NCBI GenBank assembly: GCA_964613665.1
Contig: CAZTIG010000002.1
Coordinates: 124,001 to 188,000, forward strand
Direction: 5' to 3'
DNA from: CAZQFV01 sp964613665
GTDB lineage: Bacteria > Chloroflexota > Chloroflexia > DTKN01
DNA: 64,000 bases
Made by a program: the position numbers and the translations under genes. This document shows positions 50,753 through 59,272 of the stretch, one piece after another; positions within the stretch are counted from its first letter, which is position 1, and the number at the start of each line of letters is the position of its first letter. Under the pieces are notes generated by a model. The model did not search any database, had not been told where the DNA came from, and was given only the letters and a program-made list of their open reading frames with translations.

Positions 50753-52069
50753 TTAGCCCCTCAGGTACCGCTCGAGATACCTGTAGTCGGGCGTCAGCCT
50801 GCCGTGATAGAGGATGACGGCGCGGGCGATCTCCGAGGGCAGGTCCAGGTCCTCGAAGGGCACGCTGTAGTCGGCCGTGGCGATGGCCGGGATGTAGGGC
50901 TCGAGGATCTCGGCAAAGTACTCGGAGGCCTCGCGCGGCAGCTCGCTGGGCAGGATGTCCACGGCCAGGACGACCGGCCCACGGCCGGCCACGCCCATGG
51001 CGATCTGGCCGCTCAGCGGATCGTAGACATAGACCGGGTCGTCGGGCTCGGTGGCCCGGACGTTGCACTCGATCGACCCCTCGATGTCGCAGCTGGCGTC
51101 GCCGATGACGCGCAGCCGCGGTTGCGGGGTCTGGCTGTAGAGCTCACGCAGGTAGGCCTTGGTCACCAGGCGCGGGTAGCGCTCGTCCCAATAGTTCGAG
51201 TTCATCAGCACCGTCAGGTGGGGGGGGTACAGGTCGAAGATGGAGTGATAGTTCTCCGGGTGCTGGTAATAGCCCTGCAGGTCGAAGCGGACGGCGGGGT
51301 CGTTGTGGGCGACGATGTGCTCCTCCTTGAAAAGGACGCGGTAGACGACGTGGCGCGAGGGCTTGGTGGCATGGGCGACCTTGAGCACCTCGCGGGGCTG
51401 GATCTCCACGGTGGGAAGGTCGGCGAGGATCTCCTGGATGCCGCGGCCGACGTTGCCGTAGCCGGCCACACCGATGATCAGTGGGGTGAGCTCGAGGGGT
51501 AGCCCTTCCTTGCGGATGCGCTCGCCGGCCCGCCGGACGTCGGCGCGGGCCGCGGCCAGGTTCCCGTAGGTGTAGGTGTTGCGCAGGTGGCTGAAGGGAT
51601 TGGCGATGCCCTCCCAGTCCAGGCGCTGCCCCAGCGCCCACAGGCTCTCGATCATGCCGACGACGCCGGCGTGCCAGCCGAAAAAGATCAGCCGCCGGCC
51701 GCGCTCGTCGGTGACCTTCTCATAGTCGATCAGGCTGCAACCCAGCTCCATCATGCGCCGGAGCATGGGCATGTTGTAGGGCTGGCCCTTGATGACGTGG
51801 GCGAAAAAGACATAGGTCTTGCCCGGTTGAAAGTACTGCAGCGGGATCTCCTTGACCCCGAAGATGACGTCGGCCGGCGAGAGGTCTTCCTGCACCAGCG
51901 CCCCGGCCTGCCGGAACTCCTCCTCCCCGAACACCCGTACCGGCGAGGGCTGGACGACGAACTCGATCCCATACTTCTCGCCCAGCTCGCGCGCCTTCTC
52001 CGGAGTGATCGGAACGCGCCGCTCCCAGCGGCTCTTGTCCTCGCGGCGGATCCCAATCCTGGCAGCCAT
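50753..52069 (-). CDS. Lysine-ketoglutarate reductase (saccharopine dehydrogenase, lysine-forming type)
   Basis: 438 residues. ATG 52069 is preferred (MAARIGIRREDKSRWERRVPITPEKARELGE); upstream in-frame codons lack a ribosome-binding site. The N-terminal alanine dehydrogenase/PNT-like domain and the Rossmann segment LIIGVAGYGNVGRGIQEIL are those of the LKR half of eukaryotic AASS. It condenses lysine and 2-oxoglutarate to saccharopine. The C-terminal part contains AVDILPSELPREASEYFAEILEPYI, typical for the family. It precedes the saccharopine dehydrogenase gene, so a split LKR-SDH pathway is encoded here. It has its own promoter (52165-52193). Confidence 0.88.
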   Translation of the reverse strand: MAARIGIRREDKSRWERRVPITPEKARELGEKYGIEFVVQPSPVRVFGEEEFRQAGALVQEDLSPADVIFGVKEIPLQYFQPGKTYVFFAHVIKGQPYNMPMLRRMMELGCSLIDYEKVTDERGRRLIFFGWHAGVVGMIESLWALGQRLDWEGIANPFSHLRNTYTYGNLAAARADVRRAGERIRKEGLPLELTPLIIGVAGYGNVGRGIQEILADLPTVEIQPREVLKVAHATKPSRHVVYRVLFKEEHIVAHNDPAVRFDLQGYYQHPENYHSIFDLYPPHLTVLMNSNYWDERYPRLVTKAYLRELYSQTPQPRLRVIGDASCDIEGSIECNVRATEPDDPVYVYDPLSGQIAMGVAGRGPVVLAVDILPSELPREASEYFAEILEPYIPAIATADYSVPFEDLDLPSEIARAVILYHGRLTPDYRYLERYLRG

Positions 52070-52164
52070 CTTGCACCCCCGTGTGCCGGCGCAGTCGTTG
52101 CGCCACAAAAAGCAGGGCACCCCCATTGGTCCCCTGCGGCGGTCCTCGCCCAGACAGCAGTTAT

Positions 52165-52193
52165 ATTATACACGAGAACCCTTTTTCCGACAA
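52165..52193 (-). promoter_or_regulatory. Promoter of the saccharopine-pathway operon
   Basis: TTGTCG (52188-52193), a 17-bp spacer and TATAAT (52165-52170) on the minus strand. Confidence 0.65.
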
Positions 52194-52198
52194 ACGGT

Positions 52199-52227
52199 TT
52201 GCTGCCGGTGTGGAGATGTGGTAGAAT
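52199..52227 (+). promoter_or_regulatory. Promoter of the tyrosine phosphatase gene
   Basis: TTGCTG (52199-52204), a 17-bp spacer and TAGAAT (52222-52227). Confidence 0.6.
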
Positions 52228-52260
52228 GTCCGCATTCAGGCACTATCGTAGGTCAGCAAG

Positions 52261-52731
52261 ATGAACTATGCCTACTGGGTCCTCCCCGGCCTGCTCGCTG
52301 GCCGGCCGGGACCGGATGAGTTTCCCTGGGACCTGCGCGAGTTGCGCCGGGCCGGCTTCGGGGCCATCCTCTCGCTGCACGCGGGGGGCATCGACCCGGC
52401 CGAGATCGGCCAGCACGGCCTGGCCCATCTGCTCCTGCCCCTGCCCGGCTCGGTCCCACCGACACCACAGGACATCGTCGTTTACCGGGTGCAGCTGCCC
52501 CAGGCCTGGGCCTTTATCGCCCAGCACGTGGTCGGCGGTATCCCCACACTGGTGCACTGCCACGCCGGCCGCGACCGCACCGGGGTGGTGCTGGCCGGCT
52601 ACCTCTGCGCCGCGCTGGGGCTCCCGCCGGCCGAGGCGATCGCCCGGCTGCGCGCGGCCAAGCCCAGCGCGCTCACCGCGCCGGGATACGCCGAACTGGT
52701 CTACGAGTTGGCCCTGAACTCCTCGAAGTAG
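52261..52731 (+). CDS. Dual-specificity/tyrosine protein phosphatase-like protein
   Basis: 156 residues. The P-loop VHCHAGRDRTGV holds the catalytic Cys and Arg (C100, R106, C-x5-R). The ILSLHAGG segment and the WAFIAQHV helix match compact dual-specificity phosphatases. It is cytoplasmic and hydrolyses phosphotyrosine, phosphoserine or another phosphoester; the target is unknown. The Shine-Dalgarno is weak (AGGTCAGCAAG). It is divergent from the lysine-degradation operon. Confidence 0.85.
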   Translation: MNYAYWVLPGLLAGRPGPDEFPWDLRELRRAGFGAILSLHAGGIDPAEIGQHGLAHLLLPLPGSVPPTPQDIVVYRVQLPQAWAFIAQHVVGGIPTLVHCHAGRDRTGVVLAGYLCAALGLPPAEAIARLRAAKPSALTAPGYAELVYELALNSSK

Positions 52732-52766
52732 CCTTCGGTTCTCAGCTCCCTCTGCGCATGATATAC

Positions 52767-52797
52767 TCCATCGTCCTTGGTCCATCGTCTCTCCATC
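52767..52797. repeat. GTCCTTG-family short array
   Basis: Units GTCCTTG, GTCCATC and GTCTCTC, preceded by ATACTCC and ATC, lie between the phosphatase gene and the Fpg promoter. Confidence 0.5.
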
Positions 52798-52810
52798 CCC
52801 TCCTCCCGAA

Positions 52811-52839
52811 TTGACCTTGCCCCCCCTCCGTGGTAAAAT
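52811..52839 (+). promoter_or_regulatory. Promoter of the Fpg gene
   Basis: TTGACC (52811-52816), a 17-bp spacer and TAAAAT (52834-52839). Confidence 0.65.
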
Positions 52840-52880
52840 CGCAGCGGCGAAATCGTGTGGCGGCGAAAGGAGCGCGTGCC

Positions 52881-53738
52881 ATGCCTGAGCTTCCCGATAT
52901 CGTCGTCCTGGCCCGCAGCATGGACCAGGCCCTGGCCGGCCGGACCGTCGCCGGGGTGACCGTGAACCAGCCCCGCTGCCTCAACCTGCCGGCCGAGGAG
53001 TTCGTACAGGCCGTGGCCGGCCGCACCTGCCGGCGCGTCGGCCAGCGCGGCAAGTGGGTGCTGGCCCACCTGGACAGCGGCGCCGTCCTGGCCTTTAACC
53101 TGGGCATGGGCGGCGAGCTGCGGCTGCACGGCCCGGGCGAGACGCCCGACCCGCGGCGCGAACGCGTCGTCCTGCACCTGGACGATAGCAGCGCCCTGTG
53201 GGCCCACTTCTGGTGGTTCGGCCACGTGCACTGGCTGCCCCAGGGCGACCTGGCCGCGCACCCGCAGATCGGCCGGCTGGGGCCCGAGCCGCTGGCCGAC
53301 GACTTTACCGCCGAGCGGCTGGCGGAGATGCTGCGCGGCCGGCGTGGGGCCATCAAGAAGTACCTCCTCGACCAATCGTTCCTGGCCGGCATCGGCAACG
53401 TCTACATCCAGGACATCCTCTGGCACGCCCGCCTGCACCCGCTGCGGCCGGCCAACACCCTGGATGCCGCCGACGTGGAGCGGCTGCACCGGGCCATCCG
53501 CCACGTCCTGGAGGAAGGCCTCCGCTGGGGCGGCGGCCCGGGCGAGCAGGACGTCTGGGGCCACCCCGGCCACTACCACGAGCACCTGCAGGTGGGCTAC
53601 CGCACCGGCAAGCCCTGCCCGCAGTGCGGGACGCTGGTGGAGGAGCTGCGGGTGGGCTCGACCACCAGCTACATCTGCCCACAGTGCCAGCCGCCGTACA
53701 TCACCACGAAGGCAGCAGGGCACAAAGAGACCCGTTGA
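52881..53738 (+). CDS. Formamidopyrimidine-DNA glycosylase family (Fpg/Nei)
   Basis: 285 residues. ATG 52881 is fixed by the family start MPELPDI: after Met removal, Pro-1 is the Schiff-base nucleophile and Glu-2 the proton donor; it follows AAAGGAG. The helix-two-turn-helix region GRRGAIKKYLLDQSFLAGIGNVYIQDILW is present, with the C-terminal zinc finger CPQC...CPQC. The enzyme excises oxidised bases and nicks the strand. The start reads PELPD rather than PELPE and the N-terminal half is more divergent than typical MutM, so a Nei-like member is possible. An alkylation repair gene follows. Confidence 0.92.
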   Translation: MPELPDIVVLARSMDQALAGRTVAGVTVNQPRCLNLPAEEFVQAVAGRTCRRVGQRGKWVLAHLDSGAVLAFNLGMGGELRLHGPGETPDPRRERVVLHLDDSSALWAHFWWFGHVHWLPQGDLAAHPQIGRLGPEPLADDFTAERLAEMLRGRRGAIKKYLLDQSFLAGIGNVYIQDILWHARLHPLRPANTLDAADVERLHRAIRHVLEEGLRWGGGPGEQDVWGHPGHYHEHLQVGYRTGKPCPQCGTLVEELRVGSTTSYICPQCQPPYITTKAAGHKETR

Positions 53739-53741
53739 CCG

Positions 53742-53844
53742 TGACCACCAAGACACGAAGATGAGTGCTTTCTGCGCCAGGCCATCGCCCTAGCCGGCCA
53801 GGCCCGGCGCGGCCCGCTACACAACTGACCGCAGAGGATACCCC
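53742..53844. other. Intergenic region with CACCAAGA-type fragment
   Basis: ACCACCAAGACACGAAG (53742-53758) matches the repeat at 47788. Nothing else is recognised before the AGAGGATACCCC site of the next gene. Confidence 0.4.
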
Positions 53845-54399
53845 ATGCGTTCCAACCCGCTGGCGCTCTTTCCAACCCCCTTCGGCAAGTTCCTGATTGC
53901 CTGGAGCGAGACGGCCGCCGGGCTGCGGGTGGACTGGATCCACCTGCCCCGGGAACGGGATGCCGAGGAGGAGTACTTCCTGAACAAGTACGGCACTCCC
54001 CTGGAGGCAGTCCCCGCCATCGCTGACCTGGCCGGGCAGATCGCCCGCTTTCTGGAAGGAGAGCCGGTCCAGTTCTCCCTGGACCTGCTGAACCTGGAGA
54101 GGTGCCCGGCCTTTCAGCGCCGCGTGCTGCTGGCCGAGTACGCCATCCCGCGCGGCTGGGTCAGCACCTACGGGCGCATCGCCCGCTACCTGGGCGTGCC
54201 CGGCGCGGCCCGCGCCGTCGGCGGGGCGCTGGCCCGCAACCCCTTCCCCATCGTCATCCCATGCCACCGGGCCGTCGCCGCCGGCGGCCGGCTGGGCGGC
54301 TACCAGGGCGGGCCGGCCATGAAGCGGGCCCTGCTGGAGATGGAAGGGGTGCAGTTCGGCCCAGACGGCAGGGTCAGGGGCGACAGGTACTGCTACTGA
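53845..54399 (+). CDS. ogt: Methylated-DNA-protein-cysteine S-methyltransferase
   Basis: 184 residues. The active-site motif IPCHRA (C140) accepts the methyl group from O6-methylguanine; the helix-turn-helix arginine finger lies in AARAVGGALARNPFPIV. The upstream YGRIARYLGVPGAARAVG block and the N-terminal ribonuclease-like domain fit Ogt/MGMT proteins. IPCHRA instead of IPCHRV is a common conservative variation. The ATG follows AGAGGATACCCC. It is a suicide DNA-repair protein, here placed next to the base-excision enzyme. Confidence 0.93.
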   Translation: MRSNPLALFPTPFGKFLIAWSETAAGLRVDWIHLPRERDAEEEYFLNKYGTPLEAVPAIADLAGQIARFLEGEPVQFSLDLLNLERCPAFQRRVLLAEYAIPRGWVSTYGRIARYLGVPGAARAVGGALARNPFPIVIPCHRAVAAGGRLGGYQGGPAMKRALLEMEGVQFGPDGRVRGDRYCY

Positions 54400-54414
54400 G
54401 GAAAGAAGAGCGAA

Positions 54415-54463
54415 GCGTGAAGTGTGAGGAGTGAAGCGTGACAAGTGAGGAGTGAATCGTGAA
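54415..54463. repeat. GNGTGAN heptamer array containing the ribosome-binding site
   Basis: Seven exact 7-bp units (GCGTGAA, GTGTGAG, GAGTGAA, GCGTGAC, AAGTGAG, GAGTGAA, TCGTGAA) span 54415-54463. The units supply AGGAG at 54447-54451 and the GTG start at 54459 of the next gene. This places a repeat directly in a translation-initiation region. Confidence 0.8.
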
Positions 54464-55217
54464 TGAGCACATGGCTACCCCGGCCCAGCAGCGCCTCTAC
54501 GGCGACCTGGCCTGGACCTGGCCGCTCATCAGCCGGCCGGAGCACTATGCCGGCGAGGCCGGGCAGTTCCACCAGCTCATCCAGCGCTTTGCTCAGGTTC
54601 CGGCGCGCACGCTGCTCGACCTGGGCTGTGGCGCGGGGCACAACGATTCCCACCTGAAGCGGCACTACCAGGTCACCGGGGTGGACCTGAGCGAGCCCAT
54701 GCTGGCCCACGCCCGCCGGCTGAACCCGGAGTGTACCTACCTCCAGGGCGACATGCGCGACGTGCGCCTGGGGCAGGCCTTTGACGCGGTCATCGTCGCC
54801 GACTCGATCGGCTACATGCTCAGCGAGGCCGACCTGCGGGCCGCCTTCCAGACAGCCTGGGACCACCTCGTCCCCGGCGGCGTCTTCTGCACCTACGCCG
54901 AGTGCACAGGCGAGCACTTTCAGCAGAACCGCACCGAGCGTGCGGCCTGCCGCCAGGGCGATGTCGAGCTCGTCTTTATCGAGAACTACTACGACCCCGA
55001 CCCCGCCGACACGACCTACGAGATGACCTTTGTCTACCTGATCCGACGTGGGGGCCGGCTGACGATCGAGACGGACCAGCACACGGGCGGCGTCTTCCCG
55101 CTGGCCACCTGGCTGCGGCTGCTGGCGGAGGTCGGGTTTGCGGTGGAGCAGGTGGAATGGGCGGAGGAGCAGGTGCCGTCCTTTGTCGGCGTGAAGCCGT
55201 CGCCGGGCCGGCCATGA
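54459..55217 (+). CDS. Class I SAM-dependent methyltransferase
   Basis: 252 residues from GTG 54459 (AGGAG six nt upstream); ATG 54471 is an alternative start. The SAM-binding motif I is LLDLGCGAGHNDSHL, followed by VTGVDLSEPML and GDMRDVRLGQAFDAVIVADSIGYML. The acceptor substrate cannot be told from the sequence; the closest general class is Methyltransf_11/25. The stop overlaps the start of the next gene as ATGA, so the methyltransferase and the LMW phosphatase-like protein are co-translated. Confidence 0.88.
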   Translation: MNEHMATPAQQRLYGDLAWTWPLISRPEHYAGEAGQFHQLIQRFAQVPARTLLDLGCGAGHNDSHLKRHYQVTGVDLSEPMLAHARRLNPECTYLQGDMRDVRLGQAFDAVIVADSIGYMLSEADLRAAFQTAWDHLVPGGVFCTYAECTGEHFQQNRTERAACRQGDVELVFIENYYDPDPADTTYEMTFVYLIRRGGRLTIETDQHTGGVFPLATWLRLLAEVGFAVEQVEWAEEQVPSFVGVKPSPGRP

Positions 55218-55756
55218 GCAAGGTCCTCTTTCTCTGCACCGGTAACTACTACCGCAGCCGCTTCGCCGAGCACCTCTTTGACGCCCTGGCCGAGCGGCAG
55301 GGCCTGGACTGGCGGGCCGAGTCGCGCGGTCTGGCGGTGGAGCGGGGCATCTGGAACATCGGGGCCATCTCCGGCGCCGTCGTCCAAGGCCTGGCCGCCC
55401 GCGGCGTGGCCGTGCCGGCCGGCGAACGCTTCCCCCTGCAGGCCACTGCTGCCGACTTCGCCTCGGCCGACCGGATCATCGCCCTGGACGAGGAGGAGCA
55501 CCGCCGCCTGGTCGAGGAGCGCTTCCCGGCCTGGACCGGGGAGGTGGAGTACTGGCACGTGCACGACCTGGACCGGACGACAGGAGAGCAGGGGATGGCG
55601 GAGATGGAGGAAAGGGTACGAGAGCTGCTGGCCCGGCTCAGCCCGCCCCCTGCTCCCAGTCGACGAACTGGCGCTCGTACAGCTCGCGGTAGAGGCCACT
55701 ACGCGCCAGCAGCTCCTCGTGCCGGCCCTGCTCGACGATCTCGCCTCCGTCGATGA
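55214..55756 (+). CDS. Low-molecular-weight protein tyrosine phosphatase-like protein
   Basis: 180 residues. The N-terminal LFLCTGNYYRS is the LMW-PTP P-loop (C8, R14) and DLD near 118-120 supplies the general acid Asp. Family members are about 150 residues and dephosphorylate protein tyrosines; arsenate reductases share the fold. The last 40 residues, rich in Pro, Arg and Ala, look like read-through and overlap the antisense ABC gene by 119 bp. The start overlaps the methyltransferase stop. Confidence 0.82.
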   Translation: MSKVLFLCTGNYYRSRFAEHLFDALAERQGLDWRAESRGLAVERGIWNIGAISGAVVQGLAARGVAVPAGERFPLQATAADFASADRIIALDEEEHRRLVEERFPAWTGEVEYWHVHDLDRTTGEQGMAEMEERVRELLARLSPPPAPSRRTGARTARGRGHYAPAAPRAGPARRSRLRR

Positions 55757-57470
55757 CGTAGATGCAGTCGGCGTGGCGCACCGTGCTCAGGCGGTGGGCG
55801 ATGACGATGGCTGTGCGTCCCCGCAGCAGCTGCGCCAGCGCCTCCTGGATCAGCGCCTCGGTGACCGTGTCCACGCTGGAGGTGGCCTCGTCCAGGATCA
55901 GGATGCGCGGGTCCACCAGCAGGGCCCGGGCGATGCAGATGAGCTGCCGCTGCCCCACCGACAGGTTGACCCCGCCCTCCAGAACGCGCGTGTCGTAGCC
56001 GTCGGGCAGTCGCCGGATAAAGTCGTCGGCGTTGGCCAGGCGCGCGGCGGCGGCGACCTCCTCGGCGCTGGCCTGCGGCCGGCCGAAGCGGATGTTGTCG
56101 ATCACCGTCCCGGAAAAGAGAAAGGGGTCCTGCGGCACCAGGCCCATTTGCCGGTGCAGGCTCTCCACCGTCATCTCGCGCACGTCGCGCCCGTCGATCA
56201 GCACGGCCCCGGCGGTCGCCTCGTAGAAGCGCGCCACCAGGTTGGCGATGGAGGTCTTGCCCGCCCCGGTCGGACCCACCAGGGCCACGACCTGGCCCGG
56301 CTCGATGGTCATCTGCACGTGGTGCAGCACGTCCAGGTCGGGTGTGTAGCGAAAGGAGACGTCGCGCAGCTCGATCCGGCCGGCCAGCAGCGGGGCCTCG
56401 ATGGCATCCGGCCGCTCCCGCACGTTCGGCAGCGTGTCGAGCAGCTCCAGCACGCGCTCGCCCCCGGCCGTAGCCGCCTGCAGCGTGGTGTAGATCTGGC
56501 TGAGGTCCTGGATCGGGTCGAAGAAGCGGCTGACGTAGGAGAGAAAGGCCACCACCACGCCGATGGTCAGCGCCCCACCGGCCACCATCAGCCCGCCCGC
56601 AGCCAGCACGATGGCCATCGCCGCCGTGCCCAGTAGGTCCACGGCCGGCAAGAAGGTGAAGGACAGCGACATCGCGTTGACGTGGGCGTCGCGGTTGGCG
56701 CGGTTCACTGTCTCGAAGCGCTCCTGGGTGCTCTCCTCCTGGGCAAAGGCCTGGATCACGCGCATCCCGCTGATGTTCTCTGCCAGGTCGCCCACCACCG
56801 CGCCGATCTTTTCCCGCGTCTGGCGGAAGGCCGCCCGCGCCTGCCGGCTGAACCAGAGGGTCAGCAGCACCATCAGCGGCAGCACGAGGAAGGTGAGCAA
56901 CGCCAGGCGCGGCTCCAGCAGGAGCATCACCACGATCGTCCCGACCAGCAGGATGCCGTCCCCCAGCATGTTGATCAGCCCTTCCGAGAGTAGATCGTTG
57001 ATCACCTCGACGTCATTGACCACCCGCGAGATGGTCACTCCCACGATGTGCCGGTCGTGGTAGGGGATGGAGAGGTCCTGCAGGTGGCGAAAGAGCGCGC
57101 TGCGCAGCGTGGTCAGCACCTTCTGGCCCACCCAGGACAGGATATAGTTCTGGCCGGCCGAGGAGAGGTAGCTGGCCGCGAGTGTGGCGGCCAGCCACAG
57201 GCAGGTGACCACCAGGCCGGGCACGTCGCCGGCGGCGATGTCGCTGTCGATGGCCACCTTGACCAGGTAGGGAGCCAGCAGGCCGGCGGCGGAGGAGACC
57301 AGCATCAGCAGCGTGCCCAGAACGAGCAGCGGCCAGTACGGGAGCACGAAGCGCAACAGGCGCAGCAGGACCCGCCCGCTGATGCGGCCCTCGCCGCCCT
57401 TGGAGCCGAAGCTGTCCAGCACCTGGCCCGGGCCACGCATCCCCACGTTGCTCTCGAAGCTGAAACTCAC
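55638..57470 (-). CDS. ABC exporter half-transporter B (second heterodimer, catalytic Glu)
   Basis: 610 residues: a six-helix export domain (about 45-330) and an ATPase domain with Walker A VGPTGAGKTS, a non-canonical signature NLSVGQRQL, Walker B ILILDEATSSVD with the catalytic Glu, and the H-loop IVIAHRLST. The GTG start at 57470 overlaps the partner stop as GTGA. With the gene at 57467 it forms a second asymmetric heterodimer. The C-terminal end overlaps the LMW phosphatase gene on the other strand. Substrate: probably a drug or lipid. Confidence 0.88.
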   Translation of the reverse strand: MSFSFESNVGMRGPGQVLDSFGSKGGEGRISGRVLLRLLRFVLPYWPLLVLGTLLMLVSSAAGLLAPYLVKVAIDSDIAAGDVPGLVVTCLWLAATLAASYLSSAGQNYILSWVGQKVLTTLRSALFRHLQDLSIPYHDRHIVGVTISRVVNDVEVINDLLSEGLINMLGDGILLVGTIVVMLLLEPRLALLTFLVLPLMVLLTLWFSRQARAAFRQTREKIGAVVGDLAENISGMRVIQAFAQEESTQERFETVNRANRDAHVNAMSLSFTFLPAVDLLGTAAMAIVLAAGGLMVAGGALTIGVVVAFLSYVSRFFDPIQDLSQIYTTLQAATAGGERVLELLDTLPNVRERPDAIEAPLLAGRIELRDVSFRYTPDLDVLHHVQMTIEPGQVVALVGPTGAGKTSIANLVARFYEATAGAVLIDGRDVREMTVESLHRQMGLVPQDPFLFSGTVIDNIRFGRPQASAEEVAAAARLANADDFIRRLPDGYDTRVLEGGVNLSVGQRQLICIARALLVDPRILILDEATSSVDTVTEALIQEALAQLLRGRTAIVIAHRLSTVRHADCIYVIDGGEIVEQGRHEELLARSGLYRELYERQFVDWEQGAG

Positions 57471-59272
57471 CCCTGCCCCTCCTGCGGCCGCAGCTGCCGG
57501 TAGTAGATCTCGGCGTACAGGCCGCTGCTCTGGAGCAGCTCATCGTGCGCGGTGCGGGCAGCCGTGCGCTGCGCGCGGGCGGCGACGCGCCCGCGGTCCA
57601 GCACCAGCACCAGGTCGGCCCGGCGCACCGTGCTCAGGCGCTGGGCGATGATGAAGGTGGTCCGCCCCTCCATCAGCCGGGCCAACGCGCCCTGGATGAG
57701 CGCCTCGGTCTCCGTGTCCACACTGGAGGTGGCATCGTCCAGTATCAGGATGCGCGGGTCCTTCAGCAGGGCCCGGGCGATGGCGATGCGCTGCTTCTGT
57801 CCGCCGGAGAGGGTCACGCCGCGCTCGCCGACGAGGGCCTCGTACTGGCCGGGCAGCTCCAGGATAAAGTCGTGGGCCGCGGCGTTGCGCGCCGCCGCGA
57901 CGATCTCCTCCATGCCCGCACCGGGCCGGCCGAAGGCGATGTTCTCGCGGACAGTCGTGGCGAAGAGGGTGGTGTCCTGCAGCACGATGCCGATCTGCTC
58001 GCGCAGGGAAGCGACCGTCACGCCGCGGATGTCCTGCCCGTCGACGAGGATGCGCCCGCCGGTCGGGTCGTAGAAGCGGGGGATGAGGCTGATGACCGAG
58101 CTCTTGCCCGAGCCGGTGGCACCGAGCAGCGCCACGACCTGGCCCGGCTGGACCTCAAAGTCGACCTCCTCCAGCACGCGGTGCCGGCCAAAGTAGGCGA
58201 AGGAGACGCGCTCGAAGCGGACATGCCCCCGCACCGGGCCGAGGGGCGTCGCTCCCGGCAGGTCCTGGACCTCGGCCTCGGCGTCCAGGATCTCAAAGAC
58301 GCGCTCGCCGGAGGCCACGGCCTGGGCGATGGCCGGCACGACCATGCCCAGCCGCCGCACCGGCACCAGGAGTTGGCCCACGTAGGTGCTAAAGGCGACC
58401 AGCGCCCCGATGGTCAGCGCCCCGCGGATGACGAGCTGTCCCCCGTAGATCAGGACAAAGACCGTGCCCAGGCTGACGACGAGCCGCAGCAGCGGCAGGT
58501 TGATGGCGCGCAGGCGCGAGGCCTTGACGTTCAGGGCAAAGAGCCGCTCGTTCTCCTCCTCGAAACGTCCAACTTCGGCCCGCTCCTGGGCAAAGGCCTT
58601 GACGATGCGCGCGCCGCGCAGGTTCTGCTCCAGGCGGGTGGTCAGTCCGGAGAGCTGCTGCTGGACGGCCTGGGAGAGGGGCCGGAAGCGGCGACCAAAG
58701 GCCAGCGCCTGGTAGGCCAGCACTGGGACGACGATCAGGGTCAGCAGGGCCAGTGGGACATCGATCAGGAGCATCGCCACCGCCACGCCCAGCAGCAGGG
58801 TGACCACCTCGACCAGCCGCACAAAGGCCCGCCCGGTGAGGAAGCGCACGCGGTCCACGTCGCTGATAGCCCGGGTCAGCAGCTCGCCGGTCTCGGCCCG
58901 GTCATGGTAGGAGAAGGAGAGAGCCTGCAGTTTGCCGTGCAGGGCGTTGCGCAGGTCATAGGCCACGCCCTGCGAGGCCAGCTCGGTCCAGCGCCCGGAG
59001 AGGTAGGTGCCCACGCCGCGCAGGAGGGTCAGGCCCAGCAGGGCGGCCACCCCCCAGCCGATCACGGCCAGGTCGCCCCCCTCGATGCCCTGGTCGACGA
59101 TGGCGCGGATGACCAGGGGGATGCCCAGGGTGACGCCGTTGCCGAGAAGCAGCAGCAGGTACGAGCCCCCCACGTAGCGGCGGTAGGACCCCAGGTGGCG
59201 CAGGCAGCGCAGCAGGGTGCGCCCGCCTCCCGGCCGGCGCAGCCGGATAGGAGCCAGGGCGTCAACAGCCAT
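57467..59272 (-). CDS. ABC exporter half-transporter A (second heterodimer, degenerate site)
   Basis: 601 residues. The membrane domain is at about 30-315; Walker A is LGATGSGKSS, the signature is the canonical LSGGQKQR, Walker B is ILILDDATSSVD with Asp for the catalytic Glu, and the H-loop has Gln (FIIAQRLSTV) for His. Both losses lie in the same subunit, as in other heterodimeric exporters. ATG 59272 follows GGAGATTCCCG and overlaps the MarR gene by 11 nt, so all three genes form one operon. Confidence 0.9.
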   Translation of the reverse strand: MAVDALAPIRLRRPGGGRTLLRCLRHLGSYRRYVGGSYLLLLLGNGVTLGIPLVIRAIVDQGIEGGDLAVIGWGVAALLGLTLLRGVGTYLSGRWTELASQGVAYDLRNALHGKLQALSFSYHDRAETGELLTRAISDVDRVRFLTGRAFVRLVEVVTLLLGVAVAMLLIDVPLALLTLIVVPVLAYQALAFGRRFRPLSQAVQQQLSGLTTRLEQNLRGARIVKAFAQERAEVGRFEEENERLFALNVKASRLRAINLPLLRLVVSLGTVFVLIYGGQLVIRGALTIGALVAFSTYVGQLLVPVRRLGMVVPAIAQAVASGERVFEILDAEAEVQDLPGATPLGPVRGHVRFERVSFAYFGRHRVLEEVDFEVQPGQVVALLGATGSGKSSVISLIPRFYDPTGGRILVDGQDIRGVTVASLREQIGIVLQDTTLFATTVRENIAFGRPGAGMEEIVAAARNAAAHDFILELPGQYEALVGERGVTLSGGQKQRIAIARALLKDPRILILDDATSSVDTETEALIQGALARLMEGRTTFIIAQRLSTVRRADLVLVLDRGRVAARAQRTAARTAHDELLQSSGLYAEIYYRQLRPQEGQG

